Below are positions 33,157 through 41,965 of a stretch of 64,000 nucleotides of DNA, piece by piece; position 1 is the first letter of the stretch, and each line of letters opens with the position of its first letter. The translations under genes were made by a program, and so were the position numbers. The DNA comes from DATFQE01 sp963733845. Its GTDB lineage: Bacteria; Actinomycetota; Thermoleophilia; Gaiellales; Gaiellaceae. The stretch covers positions 62,001 through 126,000 of the forward strand of contig CAVTEM010000009.1 of the NCBI GenBank assembly GCA_963733845.1. The letters run 5' to 3'. The notes beneath the pieces are model-generated. The model was not told the origin of the DNA. It saw nothing but the letters and a program-made list of their open reading frames with translations, and ran no database searches.

Positions 33157-34161
33157 GTGAGGACGGACGACACGCTGCGGCAGGCCGCTGCGCGACCTGC
33201 GGATCTCGGTCACGGACCGCTGCAACTTCCGCTGCGTCTACTGCATGCCGAAGGAGGTCTTCGGGCGGGACTACGCGTTCCTGCCCCGCGAGGAGCTGCT
33301 GAGCTTCGAAGAGATCGAGCGGCTGGCGCGCGTCTTCGTCGCGCACGGCGTCGAGAAGCTGCGCCTGACCGGCGGCGAGCCGCTCGTCCGCCGGGACATC
33401 GAGCGGCTGGTGGCGAAGCTCGCCGGCATCGACGGGGTCGACCTGACGCTGACGACGAACGGCTCGCTGCTCCCGCAGCGGGCTCAGGCGCTTGCCGACG
33501 CCGGTCTCGGTCGCATCACGGTCAGCCTCGACTCGCTGGACGACGAGGTCTTCCGGCGGATGAACGACGTCGACTTCCCGGTCGAGCGCGTGCTCGCGGG
33601 GATCGAGGCGGCGGCCGCGGCCGGCCTGCCCGTCAAGGTCAACATGGTCGTTCGCCGCGGGCTGAACGAGGACAGCGTGCTCCCGATGGCCCGCTACTTC
33701 CGCGAGAGCGGCCACATCCTGCGCTTCGTCGAGTACATGGACGTCGGTCACACGAACGGCTGGCGGCTCGACGACGTCGTCCCCGCGGCGGAGCTCGTCG
33801 CGGCGATCGACGCGGAGATGGGGCTCGAGCCCGTCGAGCCGGCGTACCGAGGCGAGGTCGCGCGCCGGTGGCGCTACCGCGACGGGGGCGGCGAGGTCGG
33901 CCTGATCGCCTCGGTCACGCAGCCGTTCTGCGGCGACTGCACCCGGGCCCGGCTATCCGCCGACGGGAAGCTCTACACCTGCCTGTTCGCGCTGCGCGGC
34001 CACGACCTCCGCGCGCTGGTGCGGGCGGCGGCGCGTCCGACGCCGAGCTCTCCGAGGCGGTCGGCGCCATCTGGCGCGTCCGCGACGACCGCTACTCGGA
34101 GCTTCGCACCGCGGCGACTGCCGACCTGCCCAAGGTCGAGATGTCGTACATCGGCGGCTAG
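33157..34161 (+). CDS. moaA: GTP 3',8-cyclase MoaA (molybdenum cofactor biosynthesis), frameshifted twice
   Basis: A radical SAM enzyme catalysing the first step of molybdopterin synthesis. The radical SAM motif CNFRCVYCMP, the TGGEPLVRRD motif and the C-terminal second cluster site (PFCGDCTRARLSADGKLYTCLF) are present, as is the terminal Gly-Gly tail (SYIGG). The GTG at 33157 is in a different frame from the core; removing one base near 33176 gives TLGRPLRDLRISVTDRC, the normal MoaA N-terminus. A second shift near 34030 restores the C-terminal helix. It lies 10 bases after the CODH flavoprotein subunit, so Moco supply and the Moco enzymes are linked. Confidence 0.88.
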   Translation: MRTDDTLRQAAARPADLGHGPLQLPLRLLHAEGGLRAGLRVPAPRGAAELRRDRAAGARLRRARRREAAPDRRRAARPPGHRAAGGEARRHRRGRPDADDERLAAPAAGSGACRRRSRSHHGQPRLAGRRGLPADERRRLPGRARARGDRGGGRGRPARQGQHGRSPRAERGQRAPDGPLLPRERPHPALRRVHGRRSHERLAARRRRPRGGARRGDRRGDGARARRAGVPRRGRAPVALPRRGRRGRPDRLGHAAVLRRLHPGPAIRRREALHLPVRAARPRPPRAGAGGGASDAELSEAVGAIWRVRDDRYSELRTAATADLPKVEMSYIGG

Positions 34162-34171
34162 GTTCGGAGCC

Positions 34172-34265
34172 GCTGACTCGGTCGTTCGGCCCTTGCCGAA
34201 CGGTCAGAAACTGTTCCCTTTGCGTAAGCAACGTCGGCCTGCCCGGGGCATTTCGCCGGGCGGCC
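34172..34265 (+). other. Structured intergenic RNA region between moaA and the SGNH hydrolase gene
   Basis: Two strong hairpins occur in a row. The first (34172-34207) has an 8-bp perfect stem CGTTCGGC / CCTT / GCCGAACG extended by CTGAC / GTCAG across a 5-base bulge. The second (34236-34265) is GGCC-GCCCGG paired with CCGGGC-GGCC with one bulged T. They may end moaA transcription or form a structured leader for the gene at 34330. No known riboswitch consensus is recognised. The rest of the 168-base gap shows nothing further except the AGGTGCG/GGGAGG ribosome binding region. Confidence 0.45.
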
Positions 34266-34329
34266 CAGAAGCGCACCCTTGATTCGCGACCGGGCAAACG
34301 GGCTCGGTCATCTCGATGGGAGGTGCGTG

Positions 34330-35166
34330 ATGAGACTCAAGCTGACGCCAATGTCGATGCTCGTGGGGTTGGTCGCGACGGTGGTTCTCGCCGCTGCGGG
34401 CACCGCGGCGAGCGGCCGGTCCGAGCGACCCGTACCGCAGTCTCCGCAGAGCTACTACCTGGCACTCGGGGACTCGATCGCCTACGGCTTCCAGCCGAAC
34501 AAGCCGGCGGCTCGACCGTCGGCGCTCGCCGGCTACGTCGATCCTTTCGCCGCGCGTCTGCGGCAGCTCTCACCGACCATCCAGGTCGTCAACTACGGGT
34601 GTCCGGGCGAGTCCACCGTGACGTTCACCCGGGGTGGCTGCCCGTGGCTCGCCGAGGGCAGGAAGCTGCACGCCGCGTTCAAGGGCTCCCAGCTCGAGGC
34701 CGCCCTGTCCTTCCTGCGGGCACATCCCGGGCAGGTCAGTCCGATCACCCTGACGCTGTGGGGCAACGACCTGGCTCCGCTGTCGGCGAAGGGCAAGCGC
34801 GCGCCGGAGGCGATCGCCTCGTTCTCTTCGCGCTTCAGCTCGATCCTGCGTCGACTTCGGGCCGCTGCGCCGAGCGCGAAGATCATCGTGACCGGCGCCT
34901 GGAACCCCGAGGCCGATCAACTCGAGCAGGTCAAGCCGCTCTACCGCTCGCTCGACGCGGCGATCGCCCGAGCCGCGGCGGCATCGCGCGCTCGTGTCGC
35001 GAACATGCTCGCGGCGTTCAACGGGACCGGAAGCGTTCGCGTCCAGCGAGCTCGGCTCTGCGCACTCACCTACGCGTGCAAGGGCGATCCGCATCCGACT
35101 GCCGCTGGGAACCGCGTGATGGCGGACGCCTTCATGGCTGCGTCGGGCTATGCGCGGACGCCGTAG
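34330..35166 (+). CDS. Secreted SGNH/GDSL-type esterase
   Basis: A 278-residue exported hydrolase. Residues 1-30 form a signal peptide. Catalytic block I is YYLALGDSIAYGF (nucleophile Ser in GDS), a YGCPGEST segment supplies the Gly oxyanion position, TLWGND gives the Asn block, and GDPHPTAAGN near the end gives the Asp-x-x-His pair. It is therefore a lipase/acylhydrolase-type secreted enzyme of SGNH fold, substrate unknown. The start ATG at 34330 follows GGGAGG; the upstream in-frame ATT-start extension is rejected. Confidence 0.9.
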   Translation: MRLKLTPMSMLVGLVATVVLAAAGTAASGRSERPVPQSPQSYYLALGDSIAYGFQPNKPAARPSALAGYVDPFAARLRQLSPTIQVVNYGCPGESTVTFTRGGCPWLAEGRKLHAAFKGSQLEAALSFLRAHPGQVSPITLTLWGNDLAPLSAKGKRAPEAIASFSSRFSSILRRLRAAAPSAKIIVTGAWNPEADQLEQVKPLYRSLDAAIARAAAASRARVANMLAAFNGTGSVRVQRARLCALTYACKGDPHPTAAGNRVMADAFMAASGYARTP

Positions 35167-35174
35167 GCCCGACG

Positions 35175-35201
35175 GGGACTCGGCGCTTCGGCGCTAGTCC
35201 C
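35175..35201. terminator. Bidirectional hairpin between convergent esterase and amidohydrolase genes
   Basis: GGGACT-cg-GCGC / TTCG / GCGC-t-AGTCCC forms a stable stem with a UUCG-type tetraloop. It sits 9 bases after the SGNH stop, and its right arm contains the stop codon of the minus-strand amidohydrolase, so it can end transcripts from both sides. Confidence 0.65.
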
Positions 35202-36733
35202 AGGGCGGCGGGTTGTGCACCCAGCGTCCGCCGAGCATCGTCGCGACCACCTCGAGCTGCCCCAGTTCCCCCGCGGGGCACTCGAGGGGGTCGCGGTTCA
35301 GCACCACGAGGTCCGCGTAGTGCCCGGGCACGAGCTTTCCGCGCCGGCGCTCGTCCCGGGCCAGCCAGGCGGGCGTGATCGTCGTCGCCCGCAGCGCCTG
35401 CTCGGCCGTCAGGGCCTGCTCGGTCCGCCAGCCGGGCCGGTCGTCGAGGGTGCGCAGGACGCCGGCGACGATCCCCGCGAGCGGGTCGAGCTCCTCGATC
35501 GGGGCGTCCGACCCGTTGGCGACCACGGCGCCGCTCTCCAGCAGCGAGCGAAATGCGTAGGCGCCGTCGAGCTTGCCGGCCCAGAACCGCTCGGCCACGT
35601 CCCGATCCGACGGTGCGTGCGAGAACTGCACGGAGGCGGCGACTCCGAGCGAGGCGAACCGGCCCACGTCCTCGGGCGCCAGCAGCTGGGCGTGCTCGAT
35701 CCGCTGCCGCAGGCCGAGCGGCTCCCACTCGGCGCGCGTCGCCTCGAACGCGTCGAGCGCCTCCCGGTTGGCCAGGTCGCCGATCGCGTGCACGGCCACC
35801 GGTAGACCGGCCCGCGCGCCGGCGCGGACGATCTCCTCCAGCTCCTCCCGGCTCGTGATCTGCACGCCCGAGCCGTCCAGCATCCGCGCGGTCTGCGAGC
35901 CGAGCGTCCCGTCCATGAACGCCTTCAGGTAGCCGATCCGGAGCAGCGGGCCGCCGAAGCCCGAGCGGATGCCCAGCGAGGTGAGCTCGCCGACCCAGTC
36001 GTACGGGAGCGACTGCCAGACGCGCAGGCTGAGCGAGCCTTCCTCCTCGAGCCGTTGGAAGACCTCGAGCGCGCCGAGCCAGCCGTCCTTGTCGTGGATC
36101 GCCGTCACTCCGCGCGCGTTGGCGATCCGCACGCCCTCGCGCGAGGCCTCGACCATCTCGCCGAGGGTCGCCGCGGCATAGCGGTCGCGGAAGTGCCAGC
36201 AGGACTCCTCGCGCAGGACGCCGGTCGGCTCGCCGCGCTCGTCCAGCTCGACGACGCCGCCGGGCACGGCCAGGTCGCCGTCCGCGAGCGCGAGCGCCGC
36301 CGAGTTGAGCCAGCAGGAGTGCGAGTCGCGCGCCGTGAGGATCGTGGGCATGGAGCCCGTCACCTCGTCGAGCGCCTGCCTTGGTCGGCTCCACCGCCGG
36401 CGACCAGTCGGCACTGCGCCAGCCGCGGCCGCGCAGCCAGCCGCCCGACGCGTCGCCGACCGCGCCGCGCACGCGCGCGAGCGCCTCGTCGAGCGAGCGA
36501 GTCCCCTCGAGCCGGACCTCGCGCTGCGCGAGCGCCCAGGTGGGGAAGTGCACGTGGGCGTCGTTCAGACCGGGCACGATGCAGCGCCCGCCGAGGTCGA
36601 CGCGCTCCGGCGGCGCGAGGGCGGTCTCGTGCGTCCCCACACCGCCCACGATCCACTCGCCCGCGACCGCCAGCGCGCGCGCCAGCGGTAGCGACGGCTC
36701 CATCGTGCGAACGACGCCGTTCTCGAGAATCAC
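35194..36733 (-). CDS. Amidohydrolase family 3 (YtcJ-like) metal-dependent hydrolase, frameshifted
   Basis: A cytosolic TIM-barrel amidohydrolase of about 512 residues. The N-terminus has the GLNDAHVHFP metal motif. The distal part carries the His of VAVHAIGDLANREA, HAQLL with a further His, and GSDAPIEELDP with the metal/catalytic Asp. The frame breaks near 36381, where one extra G in ACCAAGGCAGG separates the first 118 residues from the rest. Family members hydrolyse amides or exoenzyme substrates; the precise substrate is not evident. It diverges from the FAD-Rieske gene by 31 bases. Confidence 0.87.
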
Positions 36734-36764
36734 GACGCGGCGATCCTAGTTAGGGTGCCGCCCG

Positions 36765-38276
36765 ATGTCGCAGGGGGGCGAGTCCATCTGGGTCGCGACG
36801 ACCCCGGACACCGACTACCCGCAGCTGCAGGCGGACGTCGAGGTGGATGTCGCGGTCGTCGGCGCGGGGATCACGGGGATCACTGCAGCGCTGCTGCTCA
36901 AGCGGGCGGGCAGGCGGGTCGCCCTGCTCGACTCCAAGCGGATCGTCCGCGGCGCCACCGGCTACACGACCGCGAAGGTCACGTCGGGCCACGGCCTCGT
37001 CTACGGAAAGCTGACCGAGACGTTCGGCGAGGAGGGCGCGCGGATCTATGCCGAGTCGAACCAGGCCGCGATCGAGCGGATCGCCGAGCTCGCGGCCGAC
37101 GGCGGGATCGACTGCGACTTCGAGCGCAAGGACAACTACGTGGTCGCCGAGAAGCCGGAGCAGCGCGAGCAGGTCGAGCGCGAGGCCGCCGCGATGAGCA
37201 GGCTCGGCTTGCCGGCCTCCTTCGTGACCGAGACGCCGCTGCCGTTCGAGGTCGCGGGCGCGGCCAAGCTCGAGAACCAGGCCCAGTTCCACCCCCGCAA
37301 GTACCTGCTCGGCCTGGCGGCCACGATCCCGGGCGACGGCAGCCACGTCTTCGAAAACTCACGCGCGCGGTTCGTCAACCAGGGCGAGCCCAGCGTCGTC
37401 GAGACGGAGCTGGGCAACGTGCGCGCGGCCGACGTGATCCTCGCCACGCACCTGCCCTTCATGGATCGCGGCCTCTTCTTCGCCAAGGCGTGGCCGCATC
37501 GCAGCTACGCGGTTGCCGCGCCGCTCGACGCGGCCCAGGCGCCCGACGGGATGTTCATCAACGCCGGCCTCCCGACACGCTCGGTGCGAACGATCCGCGA
37601 CGGCGAGCGCCTGCTGGTCCAGGCGGGCGGCCAGGGGCACAAGCCAGGGCCGCCGGGCGAGGACGAGCGCGAGCGCTACGACGTCCTGGAGGCCTTCCTG
37701 CGCGAGCACTGGCCGGCGGCCGGGGAGGTCGAGTACCGCTGGTCGACCCAGGACTACATGTCGCTGGACCGCGTGCCCTACGTCGGCCGCCTGCACCGGC
37801 GCTCGCGGCACGTCTACGTGGCCACCGGCTACAGCAAGTGGGGGATGACCGCCGGGACGGTGGCCGCGGAGCTGCTGGCGGACGCAGTGCTCGGCCGCGA
37901 GAACCCGTGGGCCACGCTCTACGACTCGAAGCGGCTGAACCCGCGCGCGACCGCCGTCGGGTTCCTGAAAGAGAACGCGGCCAACGGCTACCGCTTCCTC
38001 GCGCAGCGGTTCGCACGCGCCGAGAAGCGCGATCCGGAGCAACTGGCCCCGGGCGAGGGTGGAATCCTCCGGGTGGCCGGGCTCAAGCGGGCCGTCTACA
38101 AGGACGAGCGCGGCGAGGTGCACGTTCTCTCCCCGGTCTGCCGCCACCTGTGGTGCTACGTCGAGTGGAACGAGGCGGAACGGAGCTGGGACTGCCCCTG
38201 CCACGGCTCCCGCTACACGGGCGAGGGCCGTGTGATCCAGGGGCCGTCGGTGCAAGATCTACGTCGAATCGACTGA
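36765..38276 (+). CDS. FAD-dependent oxidoreductase with C-terminal Rieske domain
   Basis: A 503-residue redox protein. The N-terminal DadA/GlpO-like domain has the Rossmann motif VVGAGITGITAALLLKRAG and the GYSKWGMTAGTVAAELL segment. The last 90 residues are a Rieske [2Fe-2S] domain with the CRHLWC and CPCHGS motifs, providing the Cys/His ligands. The family occurs in bacteria as an electron-transferring flavoprotein with a built-in iron-sulfur centre; its substrate is unknown. Followed 12 bases later by a VOC gene with a fine Shine-Dalgarno, so co-transcription is likely. Confidence 0.88.
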   Translation: MSQGGESIWVATTPDTDYPQLQADVEVDVAVVGAGITGITAALLLKRAGRRVALLDSKRIVRGATGYTTAKVTSGHGLVYGKLTETFGEEGARIYAESNQAAIERIAELAADGGIDCDFERKDNYVVAEKPEQREQVEREAAAMSRLGLPASFVTETPLPFEVAGAAKLENQAQFHPRKYLLGLAATIPGDGSHVFENSRARFVNQGEPSVVETELGNVRAADVILATHLPFMDRGLFFAKAWPHRSYAVAAPLDAAQAPDGMFINAGLPTRSVRTIRDGERLLVQAGGQGHKPGPPGEDERERYDVLEAFLREHWPAAGEVEYRWSTQDYMSLDRVPYVGRLHRRSRHVYVATGYSKWGMTAGTVAAELLADAVLGRENPWATLYDSKRLNPRATAVGFLKENAANGYRFLAQRFARAEKRDPEQLAPGEGGILRVAGLKRAVYKDERGEVHVLSPVCRHLWCYVEWNEAERSWDCPCHGSRYTGEGRVIQGPSVQDLRRID

Positions 38277-38288
38277 GGAGGAGGACCG

Positions 38289-38651
38289 ATGATCGACCAC
38301 GTCGGGATAGACGTTCGGGACCTGGAAGCATCCAAGACCTTCTACGAGCAAGCGCTCGCGCCGCTCGGCTACACGAAGCTGATGGAGTACCCCGAGGCCG
38401 TCGGCTTCGGGAAGGACGGCAAGCCCGACTTCTGGATCGGCCGGCGCGGGAACCCGGGGACGACGCACATCGCGATCCTCGCGCCCGACCGGGCGACCGT
38501 CGACGCGTTCCACCAAGCCGCGGTTGCCGCCGGCGGCGAGGACAACGGCCCGCCAGGCCCGCGCCCGCAGTACCACCCGAACTACTACGGCGCGTACGTG
38601 CTCGACGCCGATGGCAACAACGTCGAGGCGGTCTGCCACCTGCCCGGGTAG
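38289..38651 (+). CDS. VOC (glyoxalase/dioxygenase superfamily) protein
   Basis: A 120-residue single-chain VOC fold with two beta-alpha-beta-beta-beta units: MIDHVGIDVRDLEASKTFYEQAL at the start and YGAYVLDADGNNVEAVCH at the end. Metal-site residues His4 and the terminal Glu are in typical places. The start ATG follows GGAGGAGGA, the strongest ribosome binding site in this region. It probably belongs to the unit of the FAD-Rieske gene. Reaction unknown. Confidence 0.85.
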   Translation: MIDHVGIDVRDLEASKTFYEQALAPLGYTKLMEYPEAVGFGKDGKPDFWIGRRGNPGTTHIAILAPDRATVDAFHQAAVAAGGEDNGPPGPRPQYHPNYYGAYVLDADGNNVEAVCHLPG

Positions 38652-38653
38652 GG

Positions 38654-38809
38654 CTAGGCGCGCTCGCCCCTCGGCTCGACCGCCAGCACCTTCCCGCACG
38701 ACGAGCAGATCAGGAACCCGCGGCCGTCCGAGAAGGAGGCGGGGTCGAGCGGAGCCTCGCAGCAGACGCTGAGGTAGCGCTGGACCTGTGCTTCGACGGT
38801 CTGGGCCAT
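38654..38809 (-). CDS. Small zinc-binding protein
   Basis: A 51-residue protein with a Cys-Cys pair (VCCEAP) and a CSSC knuckle, enough for one zinc site. The start is the ATG at 38809. It converges on the VOC gene (2 bases between stops) and diverges from the acyl-CoA dehydrogenase gene. No family recognised; the sequence between it and 38886 probably carries the dehydrogenase promoter. Confidence 0.55.
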   Translation of the reverse strand: MAQTVEAQVQRYLSVCCEAPLDPASFSDGRGFLICSSCGKVLAVEPRGERA

Positions 38810-38885
38810 GGGGAACGGCTCCGCAGTCGGCGGCCAGAGGTTCCCAGCCGGGGCGGACGGCAAACGGCGAACTACACTCCCGGCC

Positions 38886-40068
38886 GTGCCGTTCGACACC
38901 CTCAGCCGCCGAGCAACGGGAGATCCGCGACCTCGTCCGGACGCTCGCACGGGACCGCATCGCGCCGCGCGCCGCCGAGATCGACGAGTCCCACGAGTTC
39001 CCCTGGGACATCGTGGAGCTCTACCGCGAGCACGGGCTGTTCGGGCTCTTCTTCGAGGAGCGGTACGGCGGCCTCGGCACCGGCACCCTGCTCGCCCTGA
39101 TCGCCATCGAGGAGGTCTCGAAGGTCTGTGCTACCAGTGGCCTGATCCTCGCCGTGCAGGAGCTGGGCTCGCTCGGGCTCAAGCTGGCCGGCAGCGAGGA
39201 GCAGAAAGAGCGCTACCTGCCCAGGCTCGCCAGCGGGGAGTGGCTCGCGGCCTACGCCCTGACCGAGTCCGGGTCGGGCTCCGACTCCGCGGCCATGCGC
39301 ACCACCGCTCGCGTGGACGACGGCGAGTACGTCCTCAACGGCTCTAAGCGGTTCATCACCAATGCCTCGGTCGCGAACCTCTACACCGTCTTCGCCAAGA
39401 CCGACCCGGACGCAGGCCACTCCGGGATCTCGGCGTTCGTCGTCGAGGCCGACACGCCCGGCTTCGAGGTCGCGCGGCTGGAGCCGAAGCTCGGGATCAG
39501 CGGATCCACTACGGGCGAGCTCACGTTCGACGACGCGCGGGTCCCGGCCGGCAACCGGCTCGGGGAGGAGGGCGAGGGCTTCAAGGTCGCGATGCGGATC
39601 CTCGACCGCTCCCGGCCCGGGATCGGCGCCCAGGCGCTCGGGCTCGCGCAGGGCGCGACGGACTATGCGCTCGAGTACGCGCGTTCGCGCGAGACGATGG
39701 GCAAGCCGATCGCCGAGCATCAGCTGATCGCCGCCAAGCTCGCCGACATGGAGACCGCCTGCGAGGCGGCGCGCGGCCTGCTGTACGCGTACGGGCAAAT
39801 GGCCGATGCCGGCATGGACGGGGCGGAGCTGACCAAGGCGTCGGCGCAGGCGAAGCTGTTCTGCTCGGATACGGCCATGTGGGTGACTACCGAGGCGGTG
39901 CAGATCCTCGGGGGCTACGGCTACATTCGCGAGTACCCGGTCGAACGGATGATGCGCGACGCGAAGATCACCCAGATCTACGAGGGCACCAACGAGATCC
40001 AGCGGCTCGTGATCGCACGCGAGATGCTGAAGGAGAACCGGGCCTCGCTCCTCACCACCGTGTCCTAG
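38886..40068 (+). CDS. Acyl-CoA dehydrogenase, one frameshift near the start
   Basis: A FAD enzyme of about 393 residues introducing the alpha-beta double bond in acyl-CoA beta-oxidation. Family motifs are YALTESGSGSDSAAMRTTA (signature 1), the GTNEIQRLVIAR signature 2 and the catalytic Glu in QIYEGTNE. The GTG start at 38886 gives VPFDTLS; one extra C near 38905 breaks the frame, and correction gives VPFDTLSAEQREIRDLV, the usual N-terminus. Chain-length specificity is unknown. Its stop overlaps the P1 peptidase GTG by one base. Confidence 0.9.
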
Positions 40069-41081
40069 TGCCTCGGGCGCGCGACCTCGGGATTCGGATC
40101 GGAGAGCTCCAGCCGGGCTCGCTCGACGCGATCACCGACGTTGTCGGCACCAGGGTCGGCCACACCACGATCGTCGAGGGCGAGGACGTCCGCACGGGCG
40201 TCACCGTCGTCCTCCCCGGGGAGCTGCCCGCGTTCGCCGGGACGCACCGGCTGAACGGCAACGGTGAGCTGACCGGCCTCGAGTGGGTGCGCGAGTCCGG
40301 GCTGCTGACGACGCCGATCGGGCTCACGAACACGTTCTCCGTCGGCGTCGTGCGCGACGCGATCGTGGCGGCCCAGGACGCGGCGGGCGTCGCCGAGTGG
40401 CACCTGCCGGTCGTCGGCGAGACGTACGACGGGGTACTCAACGACATCTCGGGGATGCATGTCCGGCCTGAGCATGTCCACGCGGCCCTCGAGGCGGCTG
40501 CGGACGGGCCGGTCGACGAGGGCGCGGTCGGCGGCGGCACCGGGATGATCTGCCACGGCTTCAAGGGCGGGATCGGCACGGCCTCGCGCGTGACCGACGA
40601 CGGCTACGTGGTCGGCGTGCTCGTCCAGGCGAACCACGGCCGCCGGCCGCGGCTTTCGATCGACGGCGTGCCGGTCGGGCGCGAGCTCGGCCCCGACCGC
40701 ATCCCGGTGCCGCAGCGACCCGACGACGTCGCCGGGTCGATCATCGTCCTCGTGGCGACGGACGCGCCGTTGCTCCCGCACCAGTGCGACCGGGTGGCCC
40801 AGCGCGCGGCCTTCGGGATTGCCCGCACCGGCGGCGCGGGCGAGAACTCCAGCGGCGACCTGATCCTCGCGTGGTCGACGGCGAACTCGATCGGTGCCGA
40901 GGCCACCCAACCGGTGACCATGCTCGCCAACGAGCGGATCGACCAGGTCTTCTACGGCGCGATCGAGGCGACCGAGGAAGCGATAGTCAACGCGCTCCTC
41001 GCGGCCGAGACGACCACAGGCAAGGGCGGGGCGACCGCCCATCGGCTCGACCACGACCTGCTTCGCGAAGCGCTCGCATGA
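40068..41081 (+). CDS. P1 family (DmpA-type) self-processing aminopeptidase
   Basis: A 337-residue N-terminal nucleophile-type peptidase of MEROPS family P1. The body holds VGTRVGHTTIV, GTGMICHGFKGGIGTAS and the autocleavage/nucleophile region GENSSGDLILAWSTAN. Such enzymes release N-terminal residues from D- or beta-peptides and L-amino acid amides. The GTG start overlaps the acyl-CoA dehydrogenase stop; the 3' end overlaps the LigD-type gene (ATGA). It probably works in the cytosol; substrate unknown. Confidence 0.9.
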   Translation: MPRARDLGIRIGELQPGSLDAITDVVGTRVGHTTIVEGEDVRTGVTVVLPGELPAFAGTHRLNGNGELTGLEWVRESGLLTTPIGLTNTFSVGVVRDAIVAAQDAAGVAEWHLPVVGETYDGVLNDISGMHVRPEHVHAALEAAADGPVDEGAVGGGTGMICHGFKGGIGTASRVTDDGYVVGVLVQANHGRRPRLSIDGVPVGRELGPDRIPVPQRPDDVAGSIIVLVATDAPLLPHQCDRVAQRAAFGIARTGGAGENSSGDLILAWSTANSIGAEATQPVTMLANERIDQVFYGAIEATEEAIVNALLAAETTTGKGGATAHRLDHDLLREALA

Positions 41082-41965
41082 GGGAGGTCAAGCTCTCCAG
41101 CGCCGACCGCGTCCTGTTCCCCGACGACGGGATCACCAAGGGCGACCTCTTCGAGTACTACGGCGCAGTCGCGGACACGATCGTCCCGCACCTGAAGAAC
41201 CGGCCGTTCACACTGAAGCGCTACCCCCACGGGATCACGCAGCAGGCGTACTTCCAGAAGCAGGCGCCGAAGGGAATCCCGGACTGGATCCCGACACGGC
41301 AGTTCGTGACCCGCCCGCGCGAGGGCGGCGATCGGCTCGTCGACTTCGTGCTCGTCAACTCGCGCGAAGCCCTGCTCTGGATGGTGCAGATGAACTGCGT
41401 CGACATGAATGCGTGGTACTCGCGCGTCGACAAGCCGGAGCGCCCCGACTTCGTCGTCTTCGACCTCGACCCGCCCGACGACGGCTTCGCGGACGCGATC
41501 CGCGTTGCGCACCTGGTGCGCGAAGCCCTCGAGGAGCTCGACCTGCGCTCGTACGTGAAGACGAGCGGCGCCGACGGGATCCACGTGCTCGTCCCGATCA
41601 CGCGACGCTCCACGTTCGGACAGACGTACGAGTTCGCCGAGCTGCTCTCGCGCTCGCTCGAGGGGCAGCACGACGGACTGGTCACGACGGAGTGGCTGAA
41701 GAAGAAGCGGCGTGGCGTGCTCCTCGACCACCGCCAGAACGGCCACGGCAAGACGATCGCCTCGGCGTACTCCGTGCGACCGAAGCCGTCGGCGCCGGTG
41801 TCGACGCCGCTGCGCTGGGAGGAGCTGACCGAGGACGTGCGGCCGCAGCACTTCGGCATGAGCGAGGTGCTCGAGCGGGTCGAGCGGCACGGCGACCTGT
41901 ACGAGCCGGTGCTTCAGGGCGGCCAGGCGCTCGGCCCGGCGCTCAAAGCACTACGAGCGGTCTAG
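41078..41965 (+). CDS. Stand-alone LigD-type DNA polymerase/primase domain protein
   Basis: A 295-residue primase-polymerase (Pol) domain of the bacterial non-homologous end-joining system. The catalytic DLDPP motif (VVFDLDPPDDG), the SGADGIHV active-site segment and the C-terminal TPLRWEEL are typical. No ligase or phosphoesterase domain is attached, so this is a separate polymerase, as in many actinobacteria. No Ku gene lies in this window. Coupled by ATGA to the peptidase; its stop overlaps the convergent SAM hydrolase gene. Confidence 0.92.
   Translation: MREVKLSSADRVLFPDDGITKGDLFEYYGAVADTIVPHLKNRPFTLKRYPHGITQQAYFQKQAPKGIPDWIPTRQFVTRPREGGDRLVDFVLVNSREALLWMVQMNCVDMNAWYSRVDKPERPDFVVFDLDPPDDGFADAIRVAHLVREALEELDLRSYVKTSGADGIHVLVPITRRSTFGQTYEFAELLSRSLEGQHDGLVTTEWLKKKRRGVLLDHRQNGHGKTIASAYSVRPKPSAPVSTPLRWEELTEDVRPQHFGMSEVLERVERHGDLYEPVLQGGQALGPALKALRAV

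Noticed and set aside
34172..34265. A ydaO/c-di-AMP or molybdenum-cofactor riboswitch
   Set aside because: None of the consensus sequence blocks I know for these classes could be found; only simple hairpins are present.
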